A DNA stretch of 34,862 nucleotides. Source: Sporichthya sp. (GTDB lineage Bacteria > Actinomycetota > Actinomycetes > Sporichthyales > Sporichthyaceae). Shown piece by piece: positions 9,068 through 17,813 of this stretch. The notes beneath the pieces were generated by a model, which ran no database searches, was not told the DNA's origin, and saw only the letters and a list, made by a program, of their open reading frames with translations. Positions within the stretch are counted from its first letter, which is position 1. Each line of letters begins with the position of its first letter. Position numbers and translations under genes: made by a program. The stretch covers positions 1-34,862 of the forward strand of contig NZ_JACDFE010000015.1 in the NCBI RefSeq assembly GCF_013815995.1, in the 5' to 3' direction.

Positions 9068-11171
9068 CCCGCTCGACACGACTACCGCCCTCGACCTGAT
9101 TCTCCGTCCGAAATCGGTGGTCGTGATCGGGGCGACGGATACGCCCGGGGCGATGACCAGTGCCCCGGTCCGCAACCTGGTGAGGCATGGCTACTCGGGC
9201 CAGATCTCAGTGGTCAATCCACGACGGGACGAGGTCTGCGGGTTCCCCTGCTACGCCGAGGTGATCGCGCTGCCGGAGGTTCCCGATACGGCAGTCCTGG
9301 TCGTCGGGGCAGCGCGCGTCCCGCAGGTTCTCCGGCAATGCGCCGAGCACGGCATCCGCACCGCGACGGTGATCGCCGGAGGCTTTGACGAGGGCGCGGC
9401 CGACGCCGAGGGAGAACGCAGGGGAACTGAGCTGCGCGAGTTGCTGCGTGAGACCGGTCTGCGGTTGCTCGGCCCGAACACAGCCGGCCTGGTCAATCTG
9501 ACGGACAGTTACGTCCCACGCGGCTCACTGAACCATCCAGCCGACCTGCCCACCGGCCGGGTCGGGATCGTCACGCAAAGCGGCGGCTTGTGCAACATCG
9601 TGCTGAACCGGGCCGGCGCCAATGGCGTGGGTGTCGCAATGGCCGTGGCAACGGGAAACCAGCTCGACCTCGATCTGTGGGACCTCGCCCGCTACATGCT
9701 CGACGACGACGGTATTGACGTCATCGTCATGGTCGTCGAAGGCTTCAAGTCCCCGGCCAAGTTCGTCGAGGTGGCGCTCTACGCTCGAGCTGTTCGCAAA
9801 CCCATCGTCCTGCACAAGCTGGGTTCGTCCGATGCAGGGCGCAAGATGGTCGCGACCCACTCCGGTGCGCTCGCAGGCGCTCCGGACGTCCAGCGGGCGG
9901 TCATGGCCGAGCTCGGCGTCATCCAGGTCGATGACATCGACCAGTTGTGGGAAGTCGCGTCTTTGGTCACGGCCTGGGGGCCGCCTGTTTCGGCGGTGAA
10001 GACGCTCGGTGTGATCACCCTCTCGGGCGGGGACGGCGCGATCCTCGCCGATGTGGCCGGCCCGCTCGGAATCACGCTGCCGGAGCCGACGCCCTTGCTA
10101 AGGGAATCCGCCGCCAAGCGATGGCCCGGCGTGCATGTGGACAATCCGTTCGACTCTCAGGCGGCCACGGCTGTGACCGGTCGCAGCGAATGGCCTGAGC
10201 AGGTTGCCGCCTTCGCCGACGACACGGCTTACGACGTGGTCCTGCTCTCACTGCCCGTGCTTGCGACCCCCGACGTCGTGCCGGTGATCGCGCCGCACCT
10301 CCAGGGACTGTCGGCGCCGCGGCGCGCTCGCACCGCGGTCTCGATGTGGACGGCGGGGGCGGCGACCGAGCCCGCAAGCGCCGTATTGCGGGCGTGCCGG
10401 TTGCCCACGTTCGCCAGCTCCGACCGGGCCATCCGGGCGATCGCCACCTACGGCCTCTGCGGTCGCCGGGCTTCGCTCCCGTTGCCGGTCGAACTGGCCC
10501 AGCGAAGCGACCCCGGACCCTTGGTCGACGCCACGGCCACCCGTCCGTACTGGACGTCGCGACAGGAGCTGGCGGCGCTCGGTGTTCCACTGAACGACGC
10601 GGTCCTGGTGAGCGACCATGACGCCGCGGTCGAGGCCGCGCGCGTCCTCGGCTACCCGGTGACCGTGAAACTCAGCAGTACTGAGGCTGTGCACAAGGCG
10701 GATGCCGGCGGGGTGTTCCTGGGTCTCCGTTCGGAGGCTGAGGTGGGTCGAGCCACTGAGTCGATCCTGAGGCGAGGGCTCGCTTTTGGTGCCGGAGAAG
10801 GCATCGTCATCGAGGCGCACATCGACGGCACCCTCCCTGCCTTTATCGGAGGTCACCGGGATCCGGAGTTCGGGCCGATCGTGCTCGCGGGGCTGGGCGG
10901 TGGTTTCGTCGAGCCGTACGCCGACATCGCGCGCGCCACCTGCCCAGCCGACCGTCGGCGGATCGAGTCGGCGCTCGCGGACACCACCTTCGGGCGGATG
11001 TTGGCGCGCCGGGCCGCGACGCTCGACAGCTTCATCGACCTTGTGGTGCACCTGTCGTCGCTCTTCGCCGCCCAGGACGACCTGGTCTCCTTCGACGTCA
11101 ACCCCCTGCTGGTCCGGGCCGACGGGTCATTGGTCGCCGTCGACGCTCGCACCTCCCGAAAAGAGAGATGA
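9051..11171 (+). CDS. ADP-forming acyl-CoA synthetase (acetate--CoA ligase family), fused alpha-beta
   Basis: The 706-residue protein has an N-terminal CoA-binding Rossmann domain (KSVVVIGATDTPGAM), a succinyl-CoA ligase-like middle with the phospho-His motif THSGALAG (His270), and a C-terminal ATP-grasp domain with HKADAGGVFLG (His548). Both His motifs used for phosphate relay in ADP-forming acetyl-CoA synthetases are present. It either activates an acid to its CoA ester or, with the upstream oxidoreductase, makes ATP from the acyl-CoA it produces. The GTG start lies inside the end of the preceding gene, indicating coupling. Substrate unknown. Confidence 0.9.
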   Translation: MSTPADPLDTTTALDLILRPKSVVVIGATDTPGAMTSAPVRNLVRHGYSGQISVVNPRRDEVCGFPCYAEVIALPEVPDTAVLVVGAARVPQVLRQCAEHGIRTATVIAGGFDEGAADAEGERRGTELRELLRETGLRLLGPNTAGLVNLTDSYVPRGSLNHPADLPTGRVGIVTQSGGLCNIVLNRAGANGVGVAMAVATGNQLDLDLWDLARYMLDDDGIDVIVMVVEGFKSPAKFVEVALYARAVRKPIVLHKLGSSDAGRKMVATHSGALAGAPDVQRAVMAELGVIQVDDIDQLWEVASLVTAWGPPVSAVKTLGVITLSGGDGAILADVAGPLGITLPEPTPLLRESAAKRWPGVHVDNPFDSQAATAVTGRSEWPEQVAAFADDTAYDVVLLSLPVLATPDVVPVIAPHLQGLSAPRRARTAVSMWTAGAATEPASAVLRACRLPTFASSDRAIRAIATYGLCGRRASLPLPVELAQRSDPGPLVDATATRPYWTSRQELAALGVPLNDAVLVSDHDAAVEAARVLGYPVTVKLSSTEAVHKADAGGVFLGLRSEAEVGRATESILRRGLAFGAGEGIVIEAHIDGTLPAFIGGHRDPEFGPIVLAGLGGGFVEPYADIARATCPADRRRIESALADTTFGRMLARRAATLDSFIDLVVHLSSLFAAQDDLVSFDVNPLLVRADGSLVAVDARTSRKER

Positions 11172-11175
11172 TCCG

Positions 11176-12084
11176 ATGAAACTCGTCCGCTTCAACGACT
11201 GGTCTACCGGCGTTCTCGGGCGCGGAGACGAGGTCGTCGACATCAGCGACCTCGCGGGCCGCGAATGGACGGCGATGATCGGCGCCTGGGATCAGGTTCG
11301 CGACGAGGTCGCGGCCCGGGCCGCCGCGGGTCCGGCAGTCCCGCTGAGCGACGTGGTGCTCCAACCACCGCTGGTCTCGCCACACGCACGCATCTTCGCG
11401 CTGGGGTCCAACTTCGCCGACCACGCCGCGGCGGCCAAGAGCATGATTCTCAAGCGGGAAGTGACCGAGGCAGAGGTACTCGCCGAGCACGAAGCCGGGC
11501 TGCCCCCGTGGGGTTTTGTCGTTGTACCGGAGACCATCATCGGGGACGGCGGCACCGTGGTGGCACCACGCGGAGCCACGATGCTCGACTACGAGGTCGA
11601 GGTCTGCGCAGTTCTCGGTGCCGGCGGCCGTGACGTGACCGTTGAGGACGTGCGGATCTGGGGATACACGGCCTGGAACGACCTCGGTATCCGCGATCAC
11701 TACTTCGGCCGGGGAGAACCGATCGACCGAGGCATCCTGAGCTGGAATCTCCAGAAGAACTTCATGGGTGCGAACGCCTGCGGGCCATGGGTGTGTGTCG
11801 ATGAGCCGTACGACGTCGGGAACCTCGCCATTGGCACTCGCGTCAACGGTGAGGTCCGCCAACAGTCGAGCACGAAGAACATGATCTGGAGCTTCGCCGA
11901 AACGGCGGCGCACCTCTCGGGCTACATCGAACTCCTGCCTGGAGACGGCTTCGTGTCCGGTACACCGGCCGGCACCGCCATCGAGTCTGGTCCGGACGGC
12001 CCCTTCCTGCGACCGGGGGACCGCGTCGAGATTGAGGTCGAGGGCGTCGGTGTCCTCACCACCCTCGTCGGTGGGGACTCATGA
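11176..12084 (+). CDS. Fumarylacetoacetate hydrolase (FAH) family protein
   Basis: About 302 residues. The ATG at 11176 follows AAGAGAG by 8 bases and begins MKLVRFND, the usual start of FAH-fold proteins; the frame is open further upstream but inside the previous gene. Metal ligands are visible in LDYEVEV (Glu-x-Glu), and the family end motif appears as LLPGDGFVSGTPAGTA. Family members hydrolyse C-C bonds in beta-dicarbonyl acids, decarboxylate oxaloacetate-like acids or hydrate 2-oxoenoates. A roughly 25-residue stretch around SMILKREVTEAEVLAEH replaces the usual short loop after the SNFADH segment. It overlaps the next gene by ATGA. Confidence 0.87.
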   Translation: MKLVRFNDWSTGVLGRGDEVVDISDLAGREWTAMIGAWDQVRDEVAARAAAGPAVPLSDVVLQPPLVSPHARIFALGSNFADHAAAAKSMILKREVTEAEVLAEHEAGLPPWGFVVVPETIIGDGGTVVAPRGATMLDYEVEVCAVLGAGGRDVTVEDVRIWGYTAWNDLGIRDHYFGRGEPIDRGILSWNLQKNFMGANACGPWVCVDEPYDVGNLAIGTRVNGEVRQQSSTKNMIWSFAETAAHLSGYIELLPGDGFVSGTPAGTAIESGPDGPFLRPGDRVEIEVEGVGVLTTLVGGDS

Positions 12085-13028
12085 CGCGCGACGGTGTGCC
12101 GACTGGGCGGGTCCGGCGGTCGTTCATGATCACGCCCATCTTCGATGACCACAAGCTCGACAAGGCGACGCGCTGCCCGGCCGACGTCATCATCCTCGAC
12201 CTCGAGGACGGCGTCCACGAGTCGAGAAAGGTGGAGGCGCGACAGCGCATTGTCGACCTCTTGGGCGGCATGGACTGGCGCGGCAAGGACGTCGTGGTCC
12301 GCGTCAACCCGATGAGCGGGTCTTACGCGGAGGAGGACATCCTTGCCGTCGCACCGGCCCTTCCCGACGCACTCCTTCTGGCAAAGCTCGACTCGGTGGA
12401 CGAGGTGCTGCGCGCGGACGCCCTCATCGGTTCCGTGGCGCCCGCTGGGGTTCGAATGTGGGGACTTATCGAGTCCGCCGTCGGCATCGTGAACATCGAG
12501 GCAATCGCGTTCGCCTCCCCGCGTCTGGAAGCACTCGTCCTCGGCCCCGGTGACCTGGCCGCGGACCTCAAACTCAATACCCGCCGCTACACGATGGCCG
12601 GCGCGGACGGCCAGCGCGAGGAGATCCTGTACTTCCAAAGCCGCTTGGTGGCCGCCTGTCGGGCCGCTGGGCTCAGCCCGATCACCGGGATCCCCACCGT
12701 GACTCGCGACGACGAGGCCGCGTTCAGCGAGGCCACCTACCTCTTCAAGCTGGGTTTCGACACGGTCGCCGCGTTCACCCCCCGCACGATCGAACAGGTC
12801 CATCGCGCATACCTGCCGACTTCGGCCGACGAGACCTGGGCGCGCGAGGTACTCCGGGTCGAGGCGGAGAAGGCGGAGAAGGCGGTGTCGTTCGGGGTGC
12901 TCGATGGCGCGATGGTGGACGGCCCGTTCTATCGGGGAGCTCGCAATCTCCTCCAGCGTCTCGAGGACGCTGAACGTACCGACAAGCTAGACGCTGCAGA
13001 GCGTGATCGGAGCGGGGTTCGCTCATGA
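12081..13028 (+). CDS. HpcH/HpaI aldolase / citrate lyase (CitE-like) family protein
   Basis: The 315-residue protein has the CitE-type barrel motifs DVIILDLEDGV, VVRVNP, GLIESAVGI and VLGPGDLAADL. These carry the Mg-binding Glu/Asp residues and the CoA-ester binding surface. Enzymes of this group cleave or form malyl-, methylmalyl-, citramalyl- or 3-hydroxy-3-methylglutaryl-type CoA thioesters. Its ATGA overlap with the FAH gene shows translational coupling, and another ATGA overlap joins it to the membrane protein reading frame. The usual CIHPRQIE segment is replaced by AAFTPRTIEQVH, so the end of the pocket is divergent. A C-C lyase step late in the pathway is the likely role. Confidence 0.85.
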   Translation: MTRDGVPTGRVRRSFMITPIFDDHKLDKATRCPADVIILDLEDGVHESRKVEARQRIVDLLGGMDWRGKDVVVRVNPMSGSYAEEDILAVAPALPDALLLAKLDSVDEVLRADALIGSVAPAGVRMWGLIESAVGIVNIEAIAFASPRLEALVLGPGDLAADLKLNTRRYTMAGADGQREEILYFQSRLVAACRAAGLSPITGIPTVTRDDEAAFSEATYLFKLGFDTVAAFTPRTIEQVHRAYLPTSADETWAREVLRVEAEKAEKAVSFGVLDGAMVDGPFYRGARNLLQRLEDAERTDKLDAAERDRSGVRS

Positions 13029-13057
13029 GCGCTGAAGGTGCGTGCCAAGGAGAATCG

Positions 13058-13837
13058 TTGAACGTCAGCTCTCAGCGCATCGGCGCGTGGTGCGGGCCGG
13101 CGATGATGGTGATTTGGCTCGTCGGGTTCATCCTGGTGGCAGACTTGATCCCGCCGCCATCGCCGACGAAAGACCCTGAGGAGGTCGCTGCCTTCTTTCA
13201 GGGCGACACGAACGCGATCAGGGTGGGCCTGGTCCTGACGATGCTGAGCTCGGCTCTGTTGGGCCCGTTCTACGCCGTCATCTCAACGCAGATGAAGCGC
13301 ATTGAGGGAGCATATTCGCCGTGGTCGACCGTGCAGTTCGGGCTCGGAATGGTCTTGATCGTCCTGTTCCTGCTCCCGATGCTGGTGTTGCTGGCCGCCG
13401 CGTACCGACCCGACCGCGATCCGGACACCCTGCAGGCGTTGTACGACCTCGGCTGGCTGGCTTTCGTCGCTCCGGTTTCGACTGCCGCCGTGCAGTGCTT
13501 CACGCTCGGTGCCGTCATTCTCCAGGACACGGGCGCCCGTCCAATCTTCCCGAGATGGTCGGGATATCTGAACTTCTGGATCGGAACGCTGTTCCTTCCC
13601 GGCAACTTCTGCGTCTTCGTCAAGACCGGGCCGTTCGCCTGGAACGGCCTCGTCTGCTGGTGGATCCCTCTGCTCGCCTTCGTGTCGTGGTACTTCGTGA
13701 TGGCCGTCCTGCTTCTGCGGGCGATCCGTGACCAGCAGTGCGAAGGTGCGCTCCACCACAACCTGAGTGCCTTCGAGATCGACACACTCCGGCGGTTGGA
13801 CCTACTCGAGGCCGACGTCGCCGCAACCCGCGGCTGA
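13058..13837 (+). CDS. Hypothetical integral membrane protein
   Basis: I do not recognise a named family. The protein has about five to six hydrophobic segments: near its start (MMVIWLVGFILVADLI), VGLVLTMLSSALLGPFYAV, LGMVLIVLFLLPMLVLLAAAY, LAFVAPVSTAAVQCFTLGAVIL, LNFWIGTLFLPGNF and WIPLLAFVSWYFVMAVLLL. A charged C-terminal tail of about 35 residues follows. An ATG at 13025 overlaps the lyase stop by ATGA, but a TTG at 13058 has AAGGAG only 5 bases upstream and begins just before the first membrane segment, so I prefer it. It ends the (+) operon. Substrate uptake or a membrane role for the P450 steps is possible but not shown. Confidence 0.7.
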   Translation: MNVSSQRIGAWCGPAMMVIWLVGFILVADLIPPPSPTKDPEEVAAFFQGDTNAIRVGLVLTMLSSALLGPFYAVISTQMKRIEGAYSPWSTVQFGLGMVLIVLFLLPMLVLLAAAYRPDRDPDTLQALYDLGWLAFVAPVSTAAVQCFTLGAVILQDTGARPIFPRWSGYLNFWIGTLFLPGNFCVFVKTGPFAWNGLVCWWIPLLAFVSWYFVMAVLLLRAIRDQQCEGALHHNLSAFEIDTLRRLDLLEADVAATRG

Positions 13838-13846
13838 CAGGGACCG

Positions 13847-14830
13847 TCAGGGAGGCGTCGAGTCCAGCAACTCTGCCCGCAAGGCGGCGCGTGCACGGAG
13901 CTCGGGCACGGGCCAGTGGCGTAGCGCAGCGATCGCCTTGAGATGACGGTGGACATCGGATTCCCAGGTGAAACCGATGCCGCCCATTGCCTGCAGGCAC
14001 TGCTCTGCGCAGCGCTGAGCAGCCGACCCGGCAGCCAGCGCCCCGAGACGGAGGTCGGTCGCGGCGCTGTCGTCGGCCCCGGCCAGCCCGGCGAGGACAA
14101 GCTCACGCGCGTGGCGGAGGTCGATCCACGCGTTCGCCAGGGGATGTTTCACTGCCTGGAACGAGCCGACCGGTGCACCGAACTGCTCGCGCACGCCGAC
14201 ATAGCGCGCAGTCTCGGTGAGCAGTGCCCGTGCCGACCCGAGGGAGTACGCGGCACCTAGCGTGCCGGCCAGTGACGTGAGCTCATCCCAAGCCTGCCTG
14301 TTCGAAGCTCCACCGGCTTCTGGCACTTCCGCACGAACGTTCCGCCAGTCCGGCGCGATCCATGTATCAACCGGTGCCGAAAGGCACCCGCGGTCCAGTA
14401 GACGGGTACCCCGCTGGCTGCAGAGAACTGCGAGGTCCCAGGTGGCGGCGAAGGGCACCTCGACGGCGTCGCCCGCGCCGAACACGGACAGAACCAAACT
14501 CTCTCCTGTGAGGGTCGGGCCGAGTAGGTCCGCATTCTCGAGCTGAGAGAGGAGGTGGACGCCGACGAGCTGGTGAAGCACGGGGGGCGCGGCCATCGCA
14601 GCACCGAGCTCTTCCGCGACCAGTGCTGCGAGGCCTACGGTGCCGCCACTCCCCCCACGGTCCTCGGGGATGCCGAAACCGAGCAGGCCGGACTCTCCCA
14701 GAGCGCGGACAAGCTTAGTCGGCGCCCTGCCGTCACCGAGGTCCAGCGCGATCGAGCGGGTGACCTCGGCCAGGGCCTGTGCCTCGCCAGCTGGCAGCTC
14801 CCCGAACAGCACCCGCTTGGGCGCGCTCAT
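13847..14830 (-). CDS. Acyl-CoA dehydrogenase family protein, short (partner) subunit
   Basis: At 327 residues it is shorter than a standard acyl-CoA dehydrogenase (about 380). It keeps the FAD-contacting C-terminal motif REQFGAPVGSFQAVKH and the end motif QAMGGIGFTWESDVHRHLK. The N-terminal and middle parts are reduced, and no catalytic Glu in a YER context is visible. This is the form of the smaller subunit in alpha2-beta2 acyl-CoA dehydrogenases described for steroid side-chain degradation. Its ATG overlaps the stop of the larger subunit by ATGA. It ends 9 bases from the convergent membrane protein gene. Confidence 0.87.
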   Translation of the reverse strand: MSAPKRVLFGELPAGEAQALAEVTRSIALDLGDGRAPTKLVRALGESGLLGFGIPEDRGGSGGTVGLAALVAEELGAAMAAPPVLHQLVGVHLLSQLENADLLGPTLTGESLVLSVFGAGDAVEVPFAATWDLAVLCSQRGTRLLDRGCLSAPVDTWIAPDWRNVRAEVPEAGGASNRQAWDELTSLAGTLGAAYSLGSARALLTETARYVGVREQFGAPVGSFQAVKHPLANAWIDLRHARELVLAGLAGADDSAATDLRLGALAAGSAAQRCAEQCLQAMGGIGFTWESDVHRHLKAIAALRHWPVPELRARAALRAELLDSTPP

Positions 14831-15978
14831 CGGGGCAACCCCATGCCGCGTTCGGCCACGATCGATCGCTGGATCTCATTCGTCCCGGCGTAGATGCTCG
14901 TAGCGAGGCTGGAGAGGTACTCCTGTGTCCAGCATTGGACATCGCCCCCTCGTCCGGCCAGGGCGAGGTCGAGCCCTAGCCGGGCCAGCGCCTGATAGGT
15001 CTCGCTCCACACGATCTTGCTCGCGTTAGCTTCCACCCCCACCAGACCACCCCGTTCGAGGGTGCCCAGTTGGCTTTCCACCGAGCGTGAAAGGCCGCGT
15101 ATTGACGTGATGATGTCGAGCATTCGTTCTCCGGCTTCGGCGAGGTCAGACCATTTCACCGAGGCCTGGAGCTCGCTCGCCATCAGTCCCAGCCGCAACT
15201 GGCGTTGCAACAGATGCAGCGAGCGCTCATAGGACAGGGCCGTCATCGCGACGTTCCAGCCGCCACCCAGAGCCCCGAGCACTTCGTGCGAAGCGCATAC
15301 GGCGTCGTCCAGTTCCAGCTCGGCGAAGTCGCGGTCCCCGTTGATCTGAGTGATCGGGCGCACTGTCACGCCCTTCTGGTGCATCGGGACGAGGAGGGCA
15401 GTGATGCCCCGATGCCTGGCCGATCCGGCCTCCGTCCGCGCCAGCACCAGGCAACGGTCGGCCTCGGACGCCATCGTGGTCCACACCTTCCGTCCGGAGA
15501 TTCTCCAGGTGTCGCCGTCCAGCCGCGCGGCGGTCCGAAGGTTGGCCAGGTCACTGCCGGCCTCGGTCTCTGAGAATCCTTGGCACCAGATCTCGCGAGA
15601 CCCCAAGGCCGCCGGCAGAAGGCGGACCTTCTGGGCCTCGGTGCCGAACAGGAGAAGTGCCGGGACGACGATGCCTAAGGCGACCCGGTTGTACGGAGTG
15701 GACAAGCCGAGCGCGGCAGCTTCCTTCGCAAAGACCGCCTGTTCGGCGAGCGTTCGGCCGGCTCCGCCGTAGGCCTGGGGCACAGCAATCCCCGCCCAGC
15801 CGAGATCGGCGAGGCGCTGGTCCAGCTCGCGCCGCCGCTCGCGGTCGTAGCCGTCTCCAGATCCGACCGCCGGGCGCGTCGTCCACCCGACCTCGCGTGC
15901 GACCGCTTGAAGGGCCTCGCGGGCGTAGCGCCGAAACTCTTCGCCGGTCCCGGCGCGAGCCGCCGGCGGAAGGTCCAT
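14827..15978 (-). CDS. Acyl-CoA dehydrogenase family protein, catalytic subunit
   Basis: 383 residues from the ATG at 15978, which has GGAG 6 bases upstream; a longer frame back to 16116 would run through the operator sites and looks non-coding. Motifs include CQGFSETEAGSDLA (flavin/substrate loop), WTTMASEADRCLVLART and the C-terminal IYAGTNEIQRSIVAERGMGLPR. The usual MCAD catalytic Glu position (YEGT) reads YAGT, so the base is expected to be Glu251 in SYERSL, as in isovaleryl- and long-chain-type enzymes. The long RxQFG FAD motif is absent here but present in the partner subunit, which supports one mixed complex. Substrate unknown. Expression probably starts at the divergent promoter holding palindrome sites 3 and 4. 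Confidence 0.9.
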   Translation of the reverse strand: MDLPPAARAGTGEEFRRYAREALQAVAREVGWTTRPAVGSGDGYDRERRRELDQRLADLGWAGIAVPQAYGGAGRTLAEQAVFAKEAAALGLSTPYNRVALGIVVPALLLFGTEAQKVRLLPAALGSREIWCQGFSETEAGSDLANLRTAARLDGDTWRISGRKVWTTMASEADRCLVLARTEAGSARHRGITALLVPMHQKGVTVRPITQINGDRDFAELELDDAVCASHEVLGALGGGWNVAMTALSYERSLHLLQRQLRLGLMASELQASVKWSDLAEAGERMLDIITSIRGLSRSVESQLGTLERGGLVGVEANASKIVWSETYQALARLGLDLALAGRGGDVQCWTQEYLSSLATSIYAGTNEIQRSIVAERGMGLPR

Positions 15979-16027
15979 CACCGTCTCCGTCACCTTGCCA
16001 TTGCAGTCGCCGGCACCTCGGGCGTCA

Positions 16028-16043
16028 TGAGTACGCGTACTCA
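16028..16043. promoter_or_regulatory. Palindromic operator, site 3 (perfect TGAGTA-N4-TACTCA)
   Basis: TGAGTACGCGTACTCA is a perfect 16-bp palindrome in the divergent gap between the acyl-CoA dehydrogenase and mutase operons, 49 bases upstream of the dehydrogenase start. Its centre is 44 bases, about four helical turns, from the centre of site 4, so two dimers would lie on one face. Confidence 0.7.
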
Positions 16044-16071
16044 ACGACGCCGAACGGGCAAGGACACGACT

Positions 16072-16087
16072 TGAGTAGCGCCACTCA
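16072..16087. promoter_or_regulatory. Palindromic operator, site 4 (TGAGTA-N4-CACTCA)
   Basis: TGAGTA GCGC CACTCA has one mismatch to the consensus and a self-complementary centre. It lies 82 bases before the mutase start and probably serves the (+) operon, while site 3 serves the (-) operon. Confidence 0.6.
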
Positions 16088-16169
16088 TGACGCCCCACGG
16101 CTCGGCGTGACTCCATGACTGCGGGCAGAAGAACCCGCCCGGGTGCCCATTGGACGAGGAGAGCGGTCG

Positions 16170-17813
16170 ATGCCCACCAGCGACGCCCAGGACCAGCTGG
16201 CCAGCTGGCGAGAGGCGAACGCCCGAGTACTGGCGCGAGCGAGCACGCGCCTGGGGCTAGTCGGCGAGCCGTTGGACGTCGTCTACGTACCGTTACAGGA
16301 TCCGACGCCGGACCAGATCGGGCTGCCTGGCGAGTTTCCGTTCACGCGGAGTGTCTACCCCGCGGGTTACCGAGACCGCCTCTGGCAGATGCGTCTCTAC
16401 TCCGGATTCGGGGACGCCGAGAGCACGAACCAGCGATGGCGGTTCCTACTCGACCACGGGAACATGGGCGTGAGTGCTGCGTTCGACCTGCCGACTCAAG
16501 TAGGCCTGGACTCCGACGAGCCCCAGGCCGCACCGGAGGCCGGTCGCGTCGGCGTAGCGGTGGACTGTGTGCGCGATTTTGAGCGGATGTTCGACGGTCT
16601 GCCCGTAGACAAGATGGGCATCTCCCTCAACGCGCACAGCACAGCACCCTTCGTTCTAGCGCTGTTTCTCGTCGCGATGGAGAGGCGGGGGATAGCGCCG
16701 GGGCAGATCAACGGATCGATGACGACCGATGTGTTGAAGGACTACGTCGCACGGGGCACGTGGATCTACCCGCCGGCCCACGGAATCCGTCTGGTCGGCG
16801 ACGTTCTGGAGTATTGCTCGCGGGAGATGCCAGCCTTCTACCCCCTCGTCATCCGGGGACCCGATATCCGCGATGCTGGCGCGACGCCGATCCAGGAGGT
16901 GGCCTTCGCCTTCGCAAATGCGGTCACCTACCTGGAGTACGCCCAGAAGCGTGGGCTCGACATCGACGCAATCGCCACCCGCCTCTCGGCACAGTTCTAC
17001 TACTACGGCGACTTCCTGCAGGAAGCCGCAAAGACGCGGGCAGCCCGCCGCATCTGGGCCCGGCTCATGCGGGACCGGTTTGGGGCAAAAGAACGCTCGT
17101 CCTTGTTGCTGCGCGTGACAGCTTCGGTCGGCGGCACGCATTTCCAGGTCCACGAGCCCGAGACGAACATCGTGCGCGGCACACTCGGATGTCTGGGCGC
17201 CGTGCTGGGTGGCTGCCAGGGCATGCTGCTGGCCGGCTATGACGAAGCGTTCGACATCCCTACCGAGGACACCGCGCGCATCGCTCTGCGGACGCAGCAG
17301 ATCGTGGGGTACGAGTCCGACGCCACGGCAGTGGCCGACCCCTTGGGTGGCTCGTACTTTGTGGAGCAGGTCACCGACGACATCGAGGCCCGCGTGCTCA
17401 AGGCGATGGCCGAGATCGACCAGATGGGCGGCTCGGTCGTCGCGATCGAGACTGGCCACATGCAGAGGGCCATCGCCAAGTCCGCGTATCAGCAGGAGTT
17501 GCGCGAGCAGAGCGGTGACAAGCCGATCGTTGCGGTCAACCTGCACAAGGGAACGACCGAGCCGCCCGAGCTGGTCGTGCACGCCCCGGACGGGCGGGTA
17601 GCTGAGCGTCAACGTCAACAGCTCGAGGCCCTGCGTCGCGACCGCGACACGACGACGGCGCAGGCAGCGCTCGACCGGCTCCGGGGCGCGGCCGTCGGCG
17701 ACGACAACCTGATGCCCCTGCTCATGGACTGTGCGCGGGCCGATCTGACCCTCGGGGAGATGGTGTCGACCCTGCGTACCGTTTTCGGCGAGTTCAAGGA
17801 GCCCGGACTGTGA
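16170..17813 (+). CDS. B12-dependent acyl-CoA mutase, large subunit (methylmalonyl-CoA mutase family, atypical active site)
   Basis: About 547 residues, the length of the separate catalytic subunit in split mutases such as IcmA and HcmA. The ATG at 16170 has GAGGAGAG 8 bases upstream; an in-frame GTG at 16143 lacks this. Against P. freudenreichii mutase numbering recalled from memory, a constant offset of 12 aligns Tyr89 with Tyr77 and Arg207 with Arg195. Both mark carboxyl-acyl-CoA mutases; isobutyryl-CoA mutase has Phe and Gln. However, His244 (GYHMQEAG) becomes Asp232 (GPDIRDAG), Gln197 becomes Thr185, and RTHSQTSG becomes RVTASVGG (315-322). The scaffold is otherwise intact (VAFAFANAVTYLEYAQ, RIALRTQQIVGYES, DPLGGSYFVE). 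The B12-binding subunit follows at once by GTGA overlap. It rearranges the carbon skeleton of some acyl-CoA, but the changed residues argue against plain methylmalonyl-CoA. Confidence 0.9.
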   Translation: MPTSDAQDQLASWREANARVLARASTRLGLVGEPLDVVYVPLQDPTPDQIGLPGEFPFTRSVYPAGYRDRLWQMRLYSGFGDAESTNQRWRFLLDHGNMGVSAAFDLPTQVGLDSDEPQAAPEAGRVGVAVDCVRDFERMFDGLPVDKMGISLNAHSTAPFVLALFLVAMERRGIAPGQINGSMTTDVLKDYVARGTWIYPPAHGIRLVGDVLEYCSREMPAFYPLVIRGPDIRDAGATPIQEVAFAFANAVTYLEYAQKRGLDIDAIATRLSAQFYYYGDFLQEAAKTRAARRIWARLMRDRFGAKERSSLLLRVTASVGGTHFQVHEPETNIVRGTLGCLGAVLGGCQGMLLAGYDEAFDIPTEDTARIALRTQQIVGYESDATAVADPLGGSYFVEQVTDDIEARVLKAMAEIDQMGGSVVAIETGHMQRAIAKSAYQQELREQSGDKPIVAVNLHKGTTEPPELVVHAPDGRVAERQRQQLEALRRDRDTTTAQAALDRLRGAAVGDDNLMPLLMDCARADLTLGEMVSTLRTVFGEFKEPGL

